Positions 7,716 to 17,797 of a stretch of DNA of 64,000 nucleotides are shown piece by piece. The notes under the pieces are model-generated. The model saw nothing but the letters and a program-made list of their open reading frames with translations. It had not been told where the DNA came from and searched no databases. Source of the stretch: an uncultured Gammaproteobacteria bacterium (GTDB taxonomy: Bacteria > Pseudomonadota > Gammaproteobacteria > Enterobacterales > Psychrobiaceae). The stretch covers positions 1 through 64,000 of the forward strand of contig CAJXRU010000006.1 in assembly GCA_913060565.1 (NCBI GenBank), written 5' to 3'. The number at the start of each line of letters is the position of its first letter. The first letter of the stretch is position 1. The position numbers were made by a program, and so were the translations under genes.

Positions 7716-10001
7716 CTATATTTTACACGCGCCGCCTTCACAGCCTTCATCTTCTTTCTCAATAACAATATCGCCTTGAGAATCATCAGCACCATCACGA
7801 GTGTTGTGATAATAAAGTGTTTTAACTCCGTATTTGTAAGCGGTTAATAAATCTTTAATGATACGCTTAATAGGGACTTTACCACTATCAAATTTAGCTG
7901 GATCGTAATTTGTGTTGGCTGAAATTGCTTGGTCGACAAATTTCTGCATTAAGCCTACAAGGTGTAAATAACCGTCGTTACTTGGAATATTCCAAAGCAG
8001 CTCATAGTCATTTTTAAGGCTTAAATAATCAGGTACAACTTGTTTTAAAATACCATCTTTACTCGTTTTCACACTAATCAAACCACGGGGTGGTTCAATG
8101 CCGTTAGTGGCATTTGAGATTTGTGATGATGTCTCTGATGGCATCAAGGCAGACAAGGTCGAGTTACGTAAGCCATGCTCTTTAATGTCTTGGCGTAGTG
8201 ATTCCCAATCAAGTTTTAATTCGTTAGAACACAGTGCATCAAGATCTTTCTTGTAGGTATCTATTGGCAAGATGCCTTTGGCATAAGTCGTTTCATTAAA
8301 CCAATCACACGCACCGACTTCTTTTGCCAGTTTGTTTGATGCTTTTAGCAAATAATACTGTATCGCTTCAAAGGTATCATGGGTCAATTGGTTCGCGCTG
8401 CCATCTGAATAACGTACGCCGTTCTTAGCAAGGTAATAAGCGTAGTTAATGACGCCTATGCCTAGGGTACGACGCGCCAAGCTCGATTGTTGCGCCGCAA
8501 TAATAGGGTAATCTTGATAACTTAGCAGATTATCGAGTGCGCGTACTGCCAGCTCAGCAAGCTCTTCTAATTCATCCAGTGATTTAATGATGCCTAAGTT
8601 AAATGCAGACAGAGTACATAGGGCAATTTCACCGTTTGGATCGTCAAAGCTTTGCAGTGGTTTAGTCGGTAATGCAATTTCTAAACATAAGTTAGATTGT
8701 TTAATTGGTGCCACACTCGGGTCAAACGGACTGTGCGTATTACAGTGATCAACGTTTTGAAGATAAATACGGCCTGTACCTGCTCGTTCTTGCGCAAATA
8801 ACGAGAATAATTCAGAGGCTTTAATCGATTGTTTGCGAATTGAATCATCTTGCTCATATTGCGTGTAAAGCGCTTCAAATTTGTCTTGGTCTGCAAAAAA
8901 TGCATCATATAAACCTGGCACATCACTTGGTGAGAATAAGGTAATGTCTTGGCCTTTAATCAAGCGTTGGTACATTGTTTTGTTAAACTGAACACCGTAG
9001 TCCATGTGACGAACACGGTTTTCTTCAACGCCACGGTTATTTTTTAACACTAATAACGATTCAACTTCAAGATGCCAGAGTGGGTAAAACAACGTTGCAG
9101 CACCGCCACGTACACCACCTTGTGAACAACTTTTAACTGCGGTTTGGAAATGCTTATAAAATGGAATACAGCCAGTATGGTTAGCTTCACCGCCTCGAAT
9201 TGGGCTTCCTAATGCTCTAATACGACCTGCATTGATTCCGATACCAGCGCGTTGACTCACGTATTTAACGATTGAGCTTGATGTCGCGTTAATTGAATCA
9301 AGGTTGTCATCACACTCAATCAGTACACATGAACTAAACTGACGTGTTGGTGTACGCACACCAGCCATAATCGGCGTAGGTAACGAAATTTTGAACTGCG
9401 ATACCGCATCATAAAAACGGACAATATATTTCATACGCGTTTGTGTTGGGTATTTAGAAAACAGTGCAGCTGCAATTAACATATAAAGGAACTGCGCGCT
9501 TTCGAATATTTCACCCGTACTGCGATTTTGAAGTAGGTATTTACCTTCTAATTGTTTCACAGCGGCATAACTGAAATTTAAATCACGAGAATGATCTAAC
9601 GCGTCGTTCATCAGGTTAAATTCTTCACGCGTATAATCATCTAAAAGATGTTCATCATAGCGCTTCTCGGCACACATTTTTACTGTGTGATGATAGATGT
9701 GCGGTGGCTCAAATTGGCCATACGCTTTCTTACGAAGATGAAATATGGCTAGGCGAGCAGCCATGTATTGATAATCAGGTGTTGTTTCAGAAATCTGATC
9801 CGCGGCGGCTTTAATAATGGTTTCATGAATATCTTTGGTTTCAATGCCCATGTAAAACTGAATATGTGCTTTGATCTCAACCTGAGAAACCGACACATTA
9901 TCTAGTCCTTTTGCAGCCCAATCGAGTACTTTATGGATCTTATCCAGATCGATAGGTTCTTGTTTACCACTACGCTTGGTCACCAGAAGATTTGTATTCA
10001 T
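7716..10001 (-). CDS. nrdA: Ribonucleoside-diphosphate reductase alpha subunit (class Ia)
   Basis: 761 residues, identical in length to E. coli NrdA. It has an N-terminal ATP-cone (about residues 5-95), the active-site cysteine in QSNLCLEIALP (near residue 435) and the C-terminal redox pair CEGGACKI. The ATP-cone senses ATP/dATP. The enzyme reduces ribonucleotides for DNA synthesis. The ATG at 9999-10001 is preceded by a long untranslated region carrying candidate NrdR and DnaA sites, consistent with replication-linked control. Confidence 0.97.
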   Translation of the reverse strand: MNTNLLVTKRSGKQEPIDLDKIHKVLDWAAKGLDNVSVSQVEIKAHIQFYMGIETKDIHETIIKAAADQISETTPDYQYMAARLAIFHLRKKAYGQFEPPHIYHHTVKMCAEKRYDEHLLDDYTREEFNLMNDALDHSRDLNFSYAAVKQLEGKYLLQNRSTGEIFESAQFLYMLIAAALFSKYPTQTRMKYIVRFYDAVSQFKISLPTPIMAGVRTPTRQFSSCVLIECDDNLDSINATSSSIVKYVSQRAGIGINAGRIRALGSPIRGGEANHTGCIPFYKHFQTAVKSCSQGGVRGGAATLFYPLWHLEVESLLVLKNNRGVEENRVRHMDYGVQFNKTMYQRLIKGQDITLFSPSDVPGLYDAFFADQDKFEALYTQYEQDDSIRKQSIKASELFSLFAQERAGTGRIYLQNVDHCNTHSPFDPSVAPIKQSNLCLEIALPTKPLQSFDDPNGEIALCTLSAFNLGIIKSLDELEELAELAVRALDNLLSYQDYPIIAAQQSSLARRTLGIGVINYAYYLAKNGVRYSDGSANQLTHDTFEAIQYYLLKASNKLAKEVGACDWFNETTYAKGILPIDTYKKDLDALCSNELKLDWESLRQDIKEHGLRNSTLSALMPSETSSQISNATNGIEPPRGLISVKTSKDGILKQVVPDYLSLKNDYELLWNIPSNDGYLHLVGLMQKFVDQAISANTNYDPAKFDSGKVPIKRIIKDLLTAYKYGVKTLYYHNTRDGADDSQGDIVIEKEDEGCEGGACKI

Positions 10002-10153
10002 TATTATTATCCGTTGCTGTTATTACGAACCCACGTTCCGCGATGCAATGCATCACGCTGGTAAGTAGTCCTTTTACTTTGCAAATCCCAACTAAGAATA
10101 ATAAAGGGCGTTAAAATTACTTTATTTTCTTTAGTGTTTGCTTTGGCCTAAAT

Positions 10154-10200
10154 ACACAAGATATAGGTTTTTAAAAAATGTGGGATACAAGATAAGGTGG
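10154..10200 (-). promoter_or_regulatory. Tandem candidate NrdR boxes upstream of nrdA
   Basis: Two 16-base elements start 31 bp apart, three helical turns, as is usual for NrdR targets: 10154-10169 (ACACAAGATATAGGTT, 13 of 16 to the consensus I remember) and 10185-10200 (ATACAAGATAAGGTGG, about 11 of 16). They lie about 150 bp before the nrdA start. NrdR is the ATP/dATP-responsive repressor of ribonucleotide reductase genes. The second box is weak; the spacing is the main support. Confidence 0.55.
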
Positions 10201-10238
10201 ATTACGGGATATTGCAAGTGTTAAAAAATAGGATAAGC

Positions 10239-10247
10239 TGTGGATAA
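10239..10247 (-). promoter_or_regulatory. DnaA box (TTATCCACA) upstream of nrdA
   Basis: The minus strand reads TTATCCACA, the exact high-affinity DnaA R1-type 9-mer, about 238 bp before the nrdA start and 39 bp beyond the second NrdR box. In E. coli, DnaA binds the nrdAB promoter and links dNTP supply to initiation, so this position makes biological sense. A single 9-mer can occur by chance. Confidence 0.55.
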
Positions 10248-10417
10248 TTTACATTTGGTAACACAGGTTAGTGGGAACTATCATTTTGAGGATTACCTCC
10301 GGTTAATTTTAAAATTTTCAATTTTAAATCACCATTTTTTAATTATTTTTTTTATCATTCGAACGCTTGATTTAACACCATTTTGAAGGCGCTAAATCTT
10401 ATACAAAACGTCAACTT

Positions 10418-11092
10418 TTATTCATTGATCGCTAAAATAGCACAAAGATCTAAGCAACGATCGATTAAATGATCACTATGCCATGTATGAGCAGGATCGT
10501 TTTCAGGAATATAGCCATAGTTGGCGGCAACGCTTTTCATATTGGCTGCGACAGACGCTTCAATATCTGTTCGAGCATCACCAACATACATAATTTGGGC
10601 AGGGCTAATATTGATTTTTTCAGCGGCTAACAGTAAAGGTCTTGGACTGGGCTTCGCAACCTCTAATGTATCGCCACATATTACAACAGCGCAATTTGCC
10701 AATCGTGGGTAATGGGCCAACAACTGTGCTGTATAGAGTGTTGGTTTATTGGTCACAATGCCCCAAACAATGTTCTGTTCTTCAAGTTTGTCTAATAATT
10801 GATTGACGCCATTAAAATAACTCGTCTGCTCATTAATATACGCTGTGTAGTTTTCTAAGAACTCACTACGAAGGGCGCTGTATTGCTCGTGAGACAAATC
10901 TACGCCATATCCCGCTTTTACCAACGCTAACGATCCTTGCGAAGCTGTTTGATAAATTAGATCATCTGACAATAATGGCAGATTATCTCTTGCAAGCAAT
11001 CTATTAACTGCGCCCCCAAGATCGAGAGCGGTATCAAGTAAAGTACCATCGAGGTCAAATAATACGGCTTTAATATTCATTGAATCATTCAT
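10418..11092 (-). CDS. gph: Phosphoglycolate phosphatase, HAD superfamily
   Basis: 224 residues. HAD motif I is LFDLDGTLLDT (about residues 11-21), motif II lies in GIVTNKP (about 110), and motif III/IV are KPSPRPL (about 146) and YVGDARTDIEA (about 168-178). Gph removes 2-phosphoglycolate made during repair of DNA 3' ends. It lies 31 bases after ubiG on the same strand, a pairing common in gammaproteobacteria, and probably shares its transcript. Confidence 0.88.
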   Translation of the reverse strand: MNDSMNIKAVLFDLDGTLLDTALDLGGAVNRLLARDNLPLLSDDLIYQTASQGSLALVKAGYGVDLSHEQYSALRSEFLENYTAYINEQTSYFNGVNQLLDKLEEQNIVWGIVTNKPTLYTAQLLAHYPRLANCAVVICGDTLEVAKPSPRPLLLAAEKINISPAQIMYVGDARTDIEASVAANMKSVAANYGYIPENDPAHTWHSDHLIDRCLDLCAILAINE

Positions 11093-11123
11093 GGTACTTC
11101 CCTTTATAACAATAGGATTAACG

Positions 11124-11864
11124 TTAGCTGTTAGGTTGACAATAAATGAGGTAATTCACCGATAAATCATTATTAGTCTTAAATTGTTCAGTCAATGGGT
11201 TGTAATGAACACCAATAGCATCGAGACAACGCGCGTCGCTGTTATCGACAAAGCGAATTAATTCACTTGGGCGAATAAACTTCTTATGTTCATGGGTGCC
11301 TTTTGGAACAAGCCTTAAAATATGTTCGGCACCGATAATGGCCAATAAATAAGCACGGTTAGTACGATTAAGTGTCGAGAAGAATACCTGACCACCTGGC
11401 TTAACCAATTTAAAACAGGCGCGAACAATTGATTGAGGATCCGGTACGTGCTCAAGCATTTCCATACAGGTGACAACGTCAAATGAATGAGGTTGCTGCT
11501 CGGCTAACGTCTCCACGGGTATTTGTTGATAGCTAACATTGCTTACACCTGATTCTAGGGCATGTAATTTGGCCACATTAAGTGATTGCTCTGCCATATC
11601 AATTCCCAGTACTTGTGCGCCAAGCTTTGCCATTGATTCACTTAAGATCCCGCCGCCACAACCAACATCGATGACACGTTTTCCGAATAATCCGTCTGCT
11701 TTATCACTCACATAATTTAATCGTGTTGGATTCATTAAATGCAGCGGTTTAAATTCGCCGTGTAAATCCCACCATTGCTGTGCTAACGCAGAAAACTTTT
11801 CAATTTCTTGAGGATCGACATTAACAGCATCATTTAATGGCTGTTCTAGATTAGATTGAGACAT
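11124..11864 (-). CDS. ubiG: Ubiquinone biosynthesis O-methyltransferase UbiG
   Basis: Class I SAM-dependent methyltransferase performing both O-methylations of the ubiquinone ring. Motif I is [13 protein letters not shown], with further motifs QVLGIDMAE and [15 protein letters not shown]. The frame opens further upstream from a GTG at 11966, giving 280 residues. I chose the ATG at 11862-11864 (246 residues) because it matches the family length (about 240) and the family-like start around [17 protein letters not shown]. Neither start has a good ribosome-binding site. Divergent from gyrA and followed by gph. Confidence 0.9.
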   Translation of the reverse strand: MSQSNLEQPLNDAVNVDPQEIEKFSALAQQWWDLHGEFKPLHLMNPTRLNYVSDKADGLFGKRVIDVGCGGGILSESMAKLGAQVLGIDMAEQSLNVAKLHALESGVSNVSYQQIPVETLAEQQPHSFDVVTCMEMLEHVPDPQSIVRACFKLVKPGGQVFFSTLNRTNRAYLLAIIGAEHILRLVPKGTHEHKKFIRPSELIRFVDNSDARCLDAIGVHYNPLTEQFKTNNDLSVNYLIYCQPNS

Positions 11865-12102
11865 AGGAAGGTAAACATCATTAACGAGAAAGGCCACATT
11901 ATAAGGGTCTTGATATAACAAGCACAACCCATATGTTGTAAACGCATGAGCGCTATTTTGAGACACTTTTAAAGGTGGTTAATAAGTAGTCAATAAAATG
12001 GTGTTTTTATCAAATTTGGCCGTTAATGGCCCTAGAATCCAAAATTAAGGGATATTAGCGCTAGTAACATCGACACACTGTGCTAGAATCAGGCTCTATT
12101 TT

Positions 12103-12131
12103 TTGCCTTTTGTGTCGTATTACAATAATAA
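12103..12131 (+). promoter_or_regulatory. Candidate sigma-70 promoter of gyrA
   Basis: TTGCCT (12103-12108), a 17-base spacer and TAATAA (12126-12131), placed 52 bases before the gyrA start. A reasonable but unproven promoter in the 217-base gap between ubiG and gyrA. Confidence 0.35.
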
Positions 12132-12183
12132 ATATTACATACAATAGGTTTTGTTTTAACAAACACAGGGATCTTAGGGATTT

Positions 12184-14823
12184 ATGACTGAGTTGGCCAA
12201 TAGTGTATCGCCGATTAATATCGAAGACGAATTAAAGAATTCGTACCTTGATTACGCCATGAGTGTAATCGTAGGGCGTGCCTTACCAGATGTGCGAGAT
12301 GGTTTAAAACCAGTACATCGCCGCGTACTTTTTGCAATGGATGTGTTAGGTAACGACTGGAATAAAGCGTACAAAAAATCTGCCCGTGTGGTTGGTGATG
12401 TAATTGGTAAATATCACCCTCACGGTGATAGCGCTGTTTACGACACTATCGTACGTATGGCACAGCCTTTCTCATTACGCTATCCATTGGTTGATGGTCA
12501 GGGTAACTTTGGTTCTGTAGATGGTGATAGCGCGGCGGCAATGCGTTATACCGAAATCAGAATGAAGAAGATGGCCCATTCATTATTAATCGATCTTGAA
12601 AAAGAAACGGTTGATTTTGCGCCTAACTACGATGGTACAGAACAAATCCCAGTTGTATTACCAACGCGAATTCCTAATCTATTAGTTAATGGCTCATCAG
12701 GTATCGCGGTAGGTATGGCAACAAACATCCCACCACATAACTTAAATGAAGTTATCTCTGGTTGTTTGGCCTTTATTGAAAATAACGATATTACCATTGA
12801 TGAATTATTGGAATATATTCCGGGTCCTGATTTCCCAACTGCGGGTATTATCAGTGGTCGTCAAGGTATTATCGATGCGTATAAAACCGGCCGCGGTAAA
12901 GTGCGTATTCGTGCGAAAGCCGAAATTGAAGTGGCAGATAATGGTAAAGAAACCATTATCGTTCATGAATTGCCTTATCAAGTAAACAAAGCGCGCCTGA
13001 TTGAAAAAATGGCGGAGCTAGTTCGCGATAAGAAAGTTGAAGGCATTAGTGCATTACGTGATGAGTCTGATAAAGACGGCATGCGTATGGTTATCGAAAT
13101 CAAACGCGGCGAAGTGGGTGAAGTTGTACTAAATAACCTGTATTCACAAACGCAAATGCAAGTATCTTTCGGTATCAATATGGTGGCACTTGAAGACAAT
13201 CGTCCTAAGTTGTTTAACCTAAAAGAGATGCTACAGAGCTTTGTACGTCATCGCCGCGAAGTAGTAACACGCCGTACCGTATTTGAATTGCGTAAAGCAC
13301 GCGAACGTGCTCATATTCTTGAAGCATTAGCGATTGCATTAGCAAATATCGATCCTGTGATTGAAGTGATCCGTAACTCTGCAACACCTGCTGAAGCAAA
13401 AGTTGCATTAGTTGCTCAAGGTTGGGATTTAGGCAACGTTGCTGCGATGTTAGAAAGCGCGGGTGATGATGCGGCTCGTCCAGAGTGGTTAGAGCCTGAA
13501 TTTGGTATTCGCGATGGCAAATATTACTTAACAGAAACACAAGCACAAGCGATCTTAGAACTTAAGCTTCATCGTTTAACAGGCCTTGAGCACGAGAAAA
13601 TCTTAGGTGAATATAAAGATATTCTTGAGCTTATAGCTGAATTATTAAACATCCTAGGCAGCCCTGAGCGCCTAATGGAAGTGATTGTTGAAGAGCTGGA
13701 AGCTGTACTTGCTGAGTTTGGTGATGAACGCCGTACTGAAATCACTAACGCGTCACATGACTTGTCGCTTGAAGACTTAATCAATGAAGAAGATGTTGTC
13801 GTAACGCTTTCTCATGAAGGCTACGTGAAGTACCAGCCGCTGACAGAATATGAAGCACAGCGCCGTGGTGGTAAAGGTAAAGCAGCGACTAAGATGAAAG
13901 ATGAAGATTTCATTGAACGTCTGTTAGTTGCTAATACCCATGACACCATGTTGTGTTTCTCAAACCGCGGTAAAATGTACTGGATGAAAACCTACCAGCT
14001 GCCATTAGCTTCTCGTCAAGCGCGCGGTAAGCCAATTGTTAACTTACTACCTCTTGAGAAAGACGAGCGTATCACCGCTATTTTACCTGTACGTGAGTAC
14101 ACTGAAGATAAATGTATCTTAATGGCTACTGCTGCAGGTACAGTGAAGAAGACAAATCTAACGGCTTATTCTCGTCCACGTGCAAACGGTATTATTGCTG
14201 TTAATCTGCGTGATGATGATGAGTTAGTTGGCGTAGCATTGACTGAAGATGATAGCGAAATCATGCTGTTCTCTGATGAAGGTAAAGTAGTTCGCTTTAG
14301 CCAAGAGCAGTGTCGTGCGATCGGTCGTACCGGTACTGGTGTACGTGGTATGAAGCTTAAAGAAGGACAAAAAGTAGTATCACTGATTGTTCCTCATGGC
14401 GATGGTTGTATCTTAACGGTTACTGAAAACGGTTACGGTAAGCGTACTGTCCTAGAAGATTACCCTGCGAAGAGTCGTGCGACTCAAGGTGTTGTCTCTA
14501 TTAAAGTAAGCGAACGTAACGGACTAGTGATTGGCGCTGTTCAGGTTGATGAAAATGATGAAATCATGATTATCTCTAACAAAGGCACGTTAGTTCGTAC
14601 TCCTGTTGATGGCGTCTCTACCGTTGGTCGTAATACGCAAGGTGTTACCTTGATCCGTACTATTGAAGGTGAAAAAGTTGTAGCACTACAACGTATTGAA
14701 GAAATTCAAGCGCCTGAACACGATGGCGAAGCAATCGACGGTGAAGTTGCTGAAGGTGAGGCGAGCGATAGTGCCGCGCCGCAAGTTGACGGCGATGCAA
14801 CACCGCCTAATGACGCACAATAA
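12184..14823 (+). CDS. gyrA: DNA gyrase subunit A
   Basis: 879 residues. Breakage-reunion domain with the catalytic tyrosine in [10 protein letters not shown] (Y122 by E. coli numbering). The six-bladed C-terminal beta-pinwheel carries the GyrA-box QRRGGKGK (about residue 559). The last 30 residues are an acidic tail. The quinolone-resistance region reads [10 protein letters not shown], so positions 83 (Ser) and 87 (Asp) are the susceptible type. It introduces negative supercoils together with GyrB. A clear terminator follows. Confidence 0.98.
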   Translation: MTELANSVSPINIEDELKNSYLDYAMSVIVGRALPDVRDGLKPVHRRVLFAMDVLGNDWNKAYKKSARVVGDVIGKYHPHGDSAVYDTIVRMAQPFSLRYPLVDGQGNFGSVDGDSAAAMRYTEIRMKKMAHSLLIDLEKETVDFAPNYDGTEQIPVVLPTRIPNLLVNGSSGIAVGMATNIPPHNLNEVISGCLAFIENNDITIDELLEYIPGPDFPTAGIISGRQGIIDAYKTGRGKVRIRAKAEIEVADNGKETIIVHELPYQVNKARLIEKMAELVRDKKVEGISALRDESDKDGMRMVIEIKRGEVGEVVLNNLYSQTQMQVSFGINMVALEDNRPKLFNLKEMLQSFVRHRREVVTRRTVFELRKARERAHILEALAIALANIDPVIEVIRNSATPAEAKVALVAQGWDLGNVAAMLESAGDDAARPEWLEPEFGIRDGKYYLTETQAQAILELKLHRLTGLEHEKILGEYKDILELIAELLNILGSPERLMEVIVEELEAVLAEFGDERRTEITNASHDLSLEDLINEEDVVVTLSHEGYVKYQPLTEYEAQRRGGKGKAATKMKDEDFIERLLVANTHDTMLCFSNRGKMYWMKTYQLPLASRQARGKPIVNLLPLEKDERITAILPVREYTEDKCILMATAAGTVKKTNLTAYSRPRANGIIAVNLRDDDELVGVALTEDDSEIMLFSDEGKVVRFSQEQCRAIGRTGTGVRGMKLKEGQKVVSLIVPHGDGCILTVTENGYGKRTVLEDYPAKSRATQGVVSIKVSERNGLVIGAVQVDENDEIMIISNKGTLVRTPVDGVSTVGRNTQGVTLIRTIEGEKVVALQRIEEIQAPEHDGEAIDGEVAEGEASDSAAPQVDGDATPPNDAQ

Positions 14824-14837
14824 CAGCACAATTTGAA

Positions 14838-14862
14838 AGAGCGCCTTAGGGCGCTCTTTTTG
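14838..14862 (+). terminator. Rho-independent terminator of gyrA
   Basis: Stem AGAGCGCC/GGCGCTCT with a TTAG loop (14838-14857) followed by a T-run. It lies 15 bases after the gyrA stop. Confidence 0.92.
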
Positions 14863-14904
14863 TTTGTACATTAATTTATTTTATACAATTTATGAGGGAT
14901 TAGA

Positions 14905-15990
14905 ATGAACGCGGTTTATAACTTTTGTGCAGGTCCTGCGATGTTACCTAAAGCGGTAATGGAAAAGGCGCAAAGTGAATTTATTAATTGGCAGCAGCAT
15001 GGTATTTCGATCATGGAGTTTAGTCATCGTGACAAACACTTCATGGACGTTGCACAGGCGGCTGAAGCAAACCTGCGAACGCTCATGAATATTCCCGACA
15101 ACTATAAAGTCTTATTTTGTCATGGCGGCGGGCGCGGACAATTTGCGGCTGTGCCAATGAATTTGATTGGTATGACAGGTAAAGCTGACTATTTGGTGAC
15201 AGGATCGTGGTCAAAATCAGCGGTGACTGAAGCGAAGAAATACGGTGAAGTCAATGTCGTTGCGACTCAAGCAACGGTTAATGGCCAACATGGCGTCGCG
15301 TCTCCAGTTGATTGGAAACTTAGTGATGACGCCGCTTATTTTCACTACTGCCCCAATGAAACCGTTGATGGTATCGAGATGAGCGAGGAGCCACAAGTTA
15401 ATGCACCGTTGGTGGCTGATTTGTCTTCAACCATTTTATCCCGTGAAATTGATGTATCAAAATATGGGGTGATATACGCTGGCGCTCAAAAGAATATTGG
15501 ACCATCGGGTTTATCCATTGTCATAGTTCGCGATGACTTATTAGGTCACAGCTTGCCAACGACGCCATCGATTATGGATTACCAATTAGCGAGTGACAAC
15601 GATTCTATGTTCAACACCCCGCCAACATTTGCGTGGTATCTGGCAGGTGAAGTCTTTAAGTGGTTATTAGAACAGGGCGGTGTTAAAGCGATTGAGCAAA
15701 AGAATATTGAAAAAGCCAAGTTACTTTATGATGCTATTGATAATTCTGATTTTTATGTCAACACAGTCGCTCCAGCGTATCGCTCGCGAATGAACGTGAC
15801 ATTTTTACTGTCTGATCCTAGCTTAGACAAGAAATTCTTAGCGCAAGCACAAGATGCTGGACTAATGGCACTTAAAGGCCATCGTAGCGTGGGTGGTATG
15901 CGCGCGAGTATTTATAACGCGATGCCATTAGAAGGCGTTAAAGCCTTGGTTGATTTTATGGAACAATTTGCGGCGCAACATACCCATTAG
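14905..15990 (+). CDS. serC: Phosphoserine aminotransferase
   Basis: 361 residues, the E. coli SerC length. It is a class V PLP aminotransferase: the start [16 protein letters not shown] is the family signature, and the PLP lysine is in [12 protein letters not shown] (about residue 198). It makes 3-phosphoserine for serine synthesis and also acts in pyridoxal phosphate synthesis. Independent of gyrA because a terminator intervenes. A long perfect hairpin at 16016-16052 follows. Confidence 0.96.
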   Translation: MNAVYNFCAGPAMLPKAVMEKAQSEFINWQQHGISIMEFSHRDKHFMDVAQAAEANLRTLMNIPDNYKVLFCHGGGRGQFAAVPMNLIGMTGKADYLVTGSWSKSAVTEAKKYGEVNVVATQATVNGQHGVASPVDWKLSDDAAYFHYCPNETVDGIEMSEEPQVNAPLVADLSSTILSREIDVSKYGVIYAGAQKNIGPSGLSIVIVRDDLLGHSLPTTPSIMDYQLASDNDSMFNTPPTFAWYLAGEVFKWLLEQGGVKAIEQKNIEKAKLLYDAIDNSDFYVNTVAPAYRSRMNVTFLLSDPSLDKKFLAQAQDAGLMALKGHRSVGGMRASIYNAMPLEGVKALVDFMEQFAAQHTH

Positions 15991-16015
15991 ATCAGCTACA
16001 CTTAAAAATAAGAAT

Positions 16016-16052
16016 AAAGTCGACATATTATGGGACATAATATGTCGACTTT
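16016..16052. repeat. Perfect 17-bp inverted repeat between serC and nhaA
   Basis: Arms at 16016-16032 and 16036-16052 are perfect complements (AAAGTCGACATATTATG on the left) around a 3-base GGA loop. With A's before and T's after, it can act as a bidirectional terminator for serC. It is also 49 bp before the nhaA start and could be a protein-binding palindrome. Confidence 0.8.
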
Positions 16053-16101
16053 AACAGGCGTTTATCTTATGATAGCGCCATTATATTTTTGGAGTGTGTA
16101 A

Positions 16102-17289
16102 ATGAACGCTGTAGAAGAGTTTATTAAGAAAGAGTCCTCGGCAGGTATCGTTCTGATATTTGTTACTATTATTGCCTTACTGTTAAAAAATACCGGCCTT
16201 TCAGAGATTTATGATGCATTTCTCGACACGCCAGTTGAGATCCGATTTGGGGCATTGCATATCGATAAACCACTATTATTGTGGATAAACGATGGCTTGA
16301 TGGCGGTATTTTTCTTGTTAATTGGTCTTGAAGTTAAACGAGAAATAATCGAAGGTCATCTCTCTACACCTGCGCAAGTTGTATTACCTGGCTTCGCTGC
16401 TGTTGGTGGTATGGTTGTTCCTGCGGCGGTTTATCTTTATTTTGTTGGCACCGATACAGCAGGCACCCAAGGCTGGGCGATTCCTACTGCCACTGATATT
16501 GCCTTTGCACTGGGCGTGCTCTCATTGTTAGGGAAACGGGTGCCAGTGTCGTTAAAAATCTTCTTGATGGCACTCGCTATTATCGATGATTTGGGCGCCA
16601 TCGTCATCATCGCCTTGTTTTATACGGCAGAGCTTTCTACATTATCAATTGGTGTCGCCATGGCAGCGTTAACTGGTTTAGTTATTCTAAATCGCTTAGG
16701 CGTTGACCGTAAAGCTGCCTACATCATCTTAGGTGTCATATTATGGGTAAGTGTTCTTAAATCAGGCGTGCATGCCACGCTCGCAGGTGTAGCACTGGCA
16801 TTTACTATTCCTATTAAACAACGCAATATCCCAGCAGGTTATCAAGAGCGGTCAATGCTTAAATCTATGGAGCATGACTTGCATTATTGGGTCGCCTTTT
16901 TCATTTTACCTCTGTTTGCCTTTGTTAATGCGGGCGTCGATTTCACGTCTATGTCAGCCGATCAAATCTTAACTCCTGTACCTATCGGGATTGCAGCTGG
17001 CCTGTTTATTGGCAAGCAACTTGGAGTATTTGGATTTAGCTGGCTTGCCATTAAGCTTGGATTAGCAAAGTTGCCGGACAACAGCAGTATGACGCAACTT
17101 TATGGCGTGGCAATCTTAACGGGAATTGGTTTTACGATGAGCCTATTTGTAAATTCATTGGCTTTTACTGATCCTGCTCAGTTTATGTTTGCTGATAAAT
17201 TAGCCATTTTAATCGGATCGTTTACGTCAGGCATACTTGGTTACATGGTGTTACGATTTGCAAAACATGAACACGCGTTAAAGAAGTAG
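16102..17289 (+). CDS. nhaA: Na+/H+ antiporter NhaA
   Basis: 395 residues with about 11-12 membrane helices. The ion-binding aspartates are seen in TATDIAFALGVL (about residue 132) and LAIIDDLGAI (D-D about 162-163). It exchanges 2 H+ in for 1 Na+ out in the inner membrane, giving sodium and alkali tolerance. A single-gene unit between a hairpin and a terminator. No nhaR is adjacent. Confidence 0.95.
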   Translation: MNAVEEFIKKESSAGIVLIFVTIIALLLKNTGLSEIYDAFLDTPVEIRFGALHIDKPLLLWINDGLMAVFFLLIGLEVKREIIEGHLSTPAQVVLPGFAAVGGMVVPAAVYLYFVGTDTAGTQGWAIPTATDIAFALGVLSLLGKRVPVSLKIFLMALAIIDDLGAIVIIALFYTAELSTLSIGVAMAALTGLVILNRLGVDRKAAYIILGVILWVSVLKSGVHATLAGVALAFTIPIKQRNIPAGYQERSMLKSMEHDLHYWVAFFILPLFAFVNAGVDFTSMSADQILTPVPIGIAAGLFIGKQLGVFGFSWLAIKLGLAKLPDNSSMTQLYGVAILTGIGFTMSLFVNSLAFTDPAQFMFADKLAILIGSFTSGILGYMVLRFAKHEHALKK

Positions 17290-17316
17290 ATTGCGATTAC
17301 TAACTCACACTACGTT

Positions 17317-17341
17317 AAATGCACCTTCGGGTGCATTTTTT
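17317..17341 (+). terminator. Rho-independent terminator of nhaA
   Basis: Stem AAATGCACC/GGTGCATTT closed by a UUCG tetraloop (17317-17338) and followed by T's. Closes nhaA before the chemosensory block. Confidence 0.92.
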
Positions 17342-17376
17342 ATGGTATAAAGTTATTCTTTATTATTAAGCTTTGC

Positions 17377-17406
17377 TTGACTCTAATACAAACTTATGGA
17401 TATGCT
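17377..17406 (+). promoter_or_regulatory. Candidate sigma-70 promoter of the chemosensory operon
   Basis: TTGACT at 17377-17382, an 18-base spacer and TATGCT at 17401-17406, 83 bases before the first STAS gene. This is the best match in the 148-base gap after the nhaA terminator. Confidence 0.5.
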
Positions 17407-17434
17407 AGATTTATATTCAGCTTGAACTAATAAA

Positions 17435-17448
17435 TTGATCTAAATCAA
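17435..17448. promoter_or_regulatory. Exact FNR/EtrA-type palindrome TTGAT-N4-ATCAA
   Basis: TTGATCTAAATCAA matches the FNR consensus at every specified position. It lies downstream of the candidate -10 (about +29 from the predicted start), a position expected to repress that promoter when FNR is active without oxygen. Alternatively it serves a promoter not recognised here. Confidence 0.6.
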
Positions 17449-17488
17449 TTATTGCTTGAGCAACCCACAATAAGTTTAAGGACATTGC

Positions 17489-17773
17489 ATGGAAGCGATC
17501 ACATTTTGTTTGCCACAATCATTAGACATCTCGGTTGTAAACGAGACTCAGCAGCTGATGTTAACGCAACTCCAATCCCAACAAGACATAAATCAAGTCA
17601 ATATTGATGCAAGAGAATTATCTCGTATTGATACTGCTGGCTTGCAGTTACTTACCGCTTTGGTTATTGATATTAATCGTAAAAGTATCGATTTATCTTG
17701 GATCAATGTTAACGATGAGCTTTTGACAAGTGCTTCTCGTCTCGGCTTAAACCACCTTCTAAAATTAAACTAA
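17489..17773 (+). CDS. STAS-domain protein, first gene of the chemosensory operon
   Basis: 94 residues forming one STAS domain (MlaB/SpoIIAA-like). The core pattern NIDARELSRIDTAGLQLLTAL is the STAS signature, and the residue at the usual phospho-serine position is threonine (DTAGL, about residue 54). It likely acts as a protein-interaction adaptor in the signalling array. A ribosome-binding site (AAGGA at 17478-17482) precedes the ATG. Homologues often head alternative che clusters next to cheY, as here. Its partner is unknown. Confidence 0.75.
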   Translation: MEAITFCLPQSLDISVVNETQQLMLTQLQSQQDINQVNIDARELSRIDTAGLQLLTALVIDINRKSIDLSWINVNDELLTSASRLGLNHLLKLN

Positions 17774-17797
17774 CCCCTGAATTTATAGGAAAAAAAA

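Larger units (their letters stand above)
10002..10417. other. Non-coding region between gph and nrdA
   Basis: 416 bases without a supported gene. It holds the nrdA leader, the candidate NrdR boxes and the DnaA box, and a very AT-rich tract near 10310-10370. The nrdA promoter should be here, but no single -35/-10 pair stands out. Confidence 0.6.

Noticed and set aside
11865-11966. GTG start giving a 280-residue UbiG
   Set aside because: The extra 34 residues exceed family length; the inner ATG fits homologues.
14686-14871. Small opposite-strand open frames inside gyrA, pglX, cheA and other genes
   Set aside because: They lie wholly within strongly conserved genes in other frames and have no independent support.
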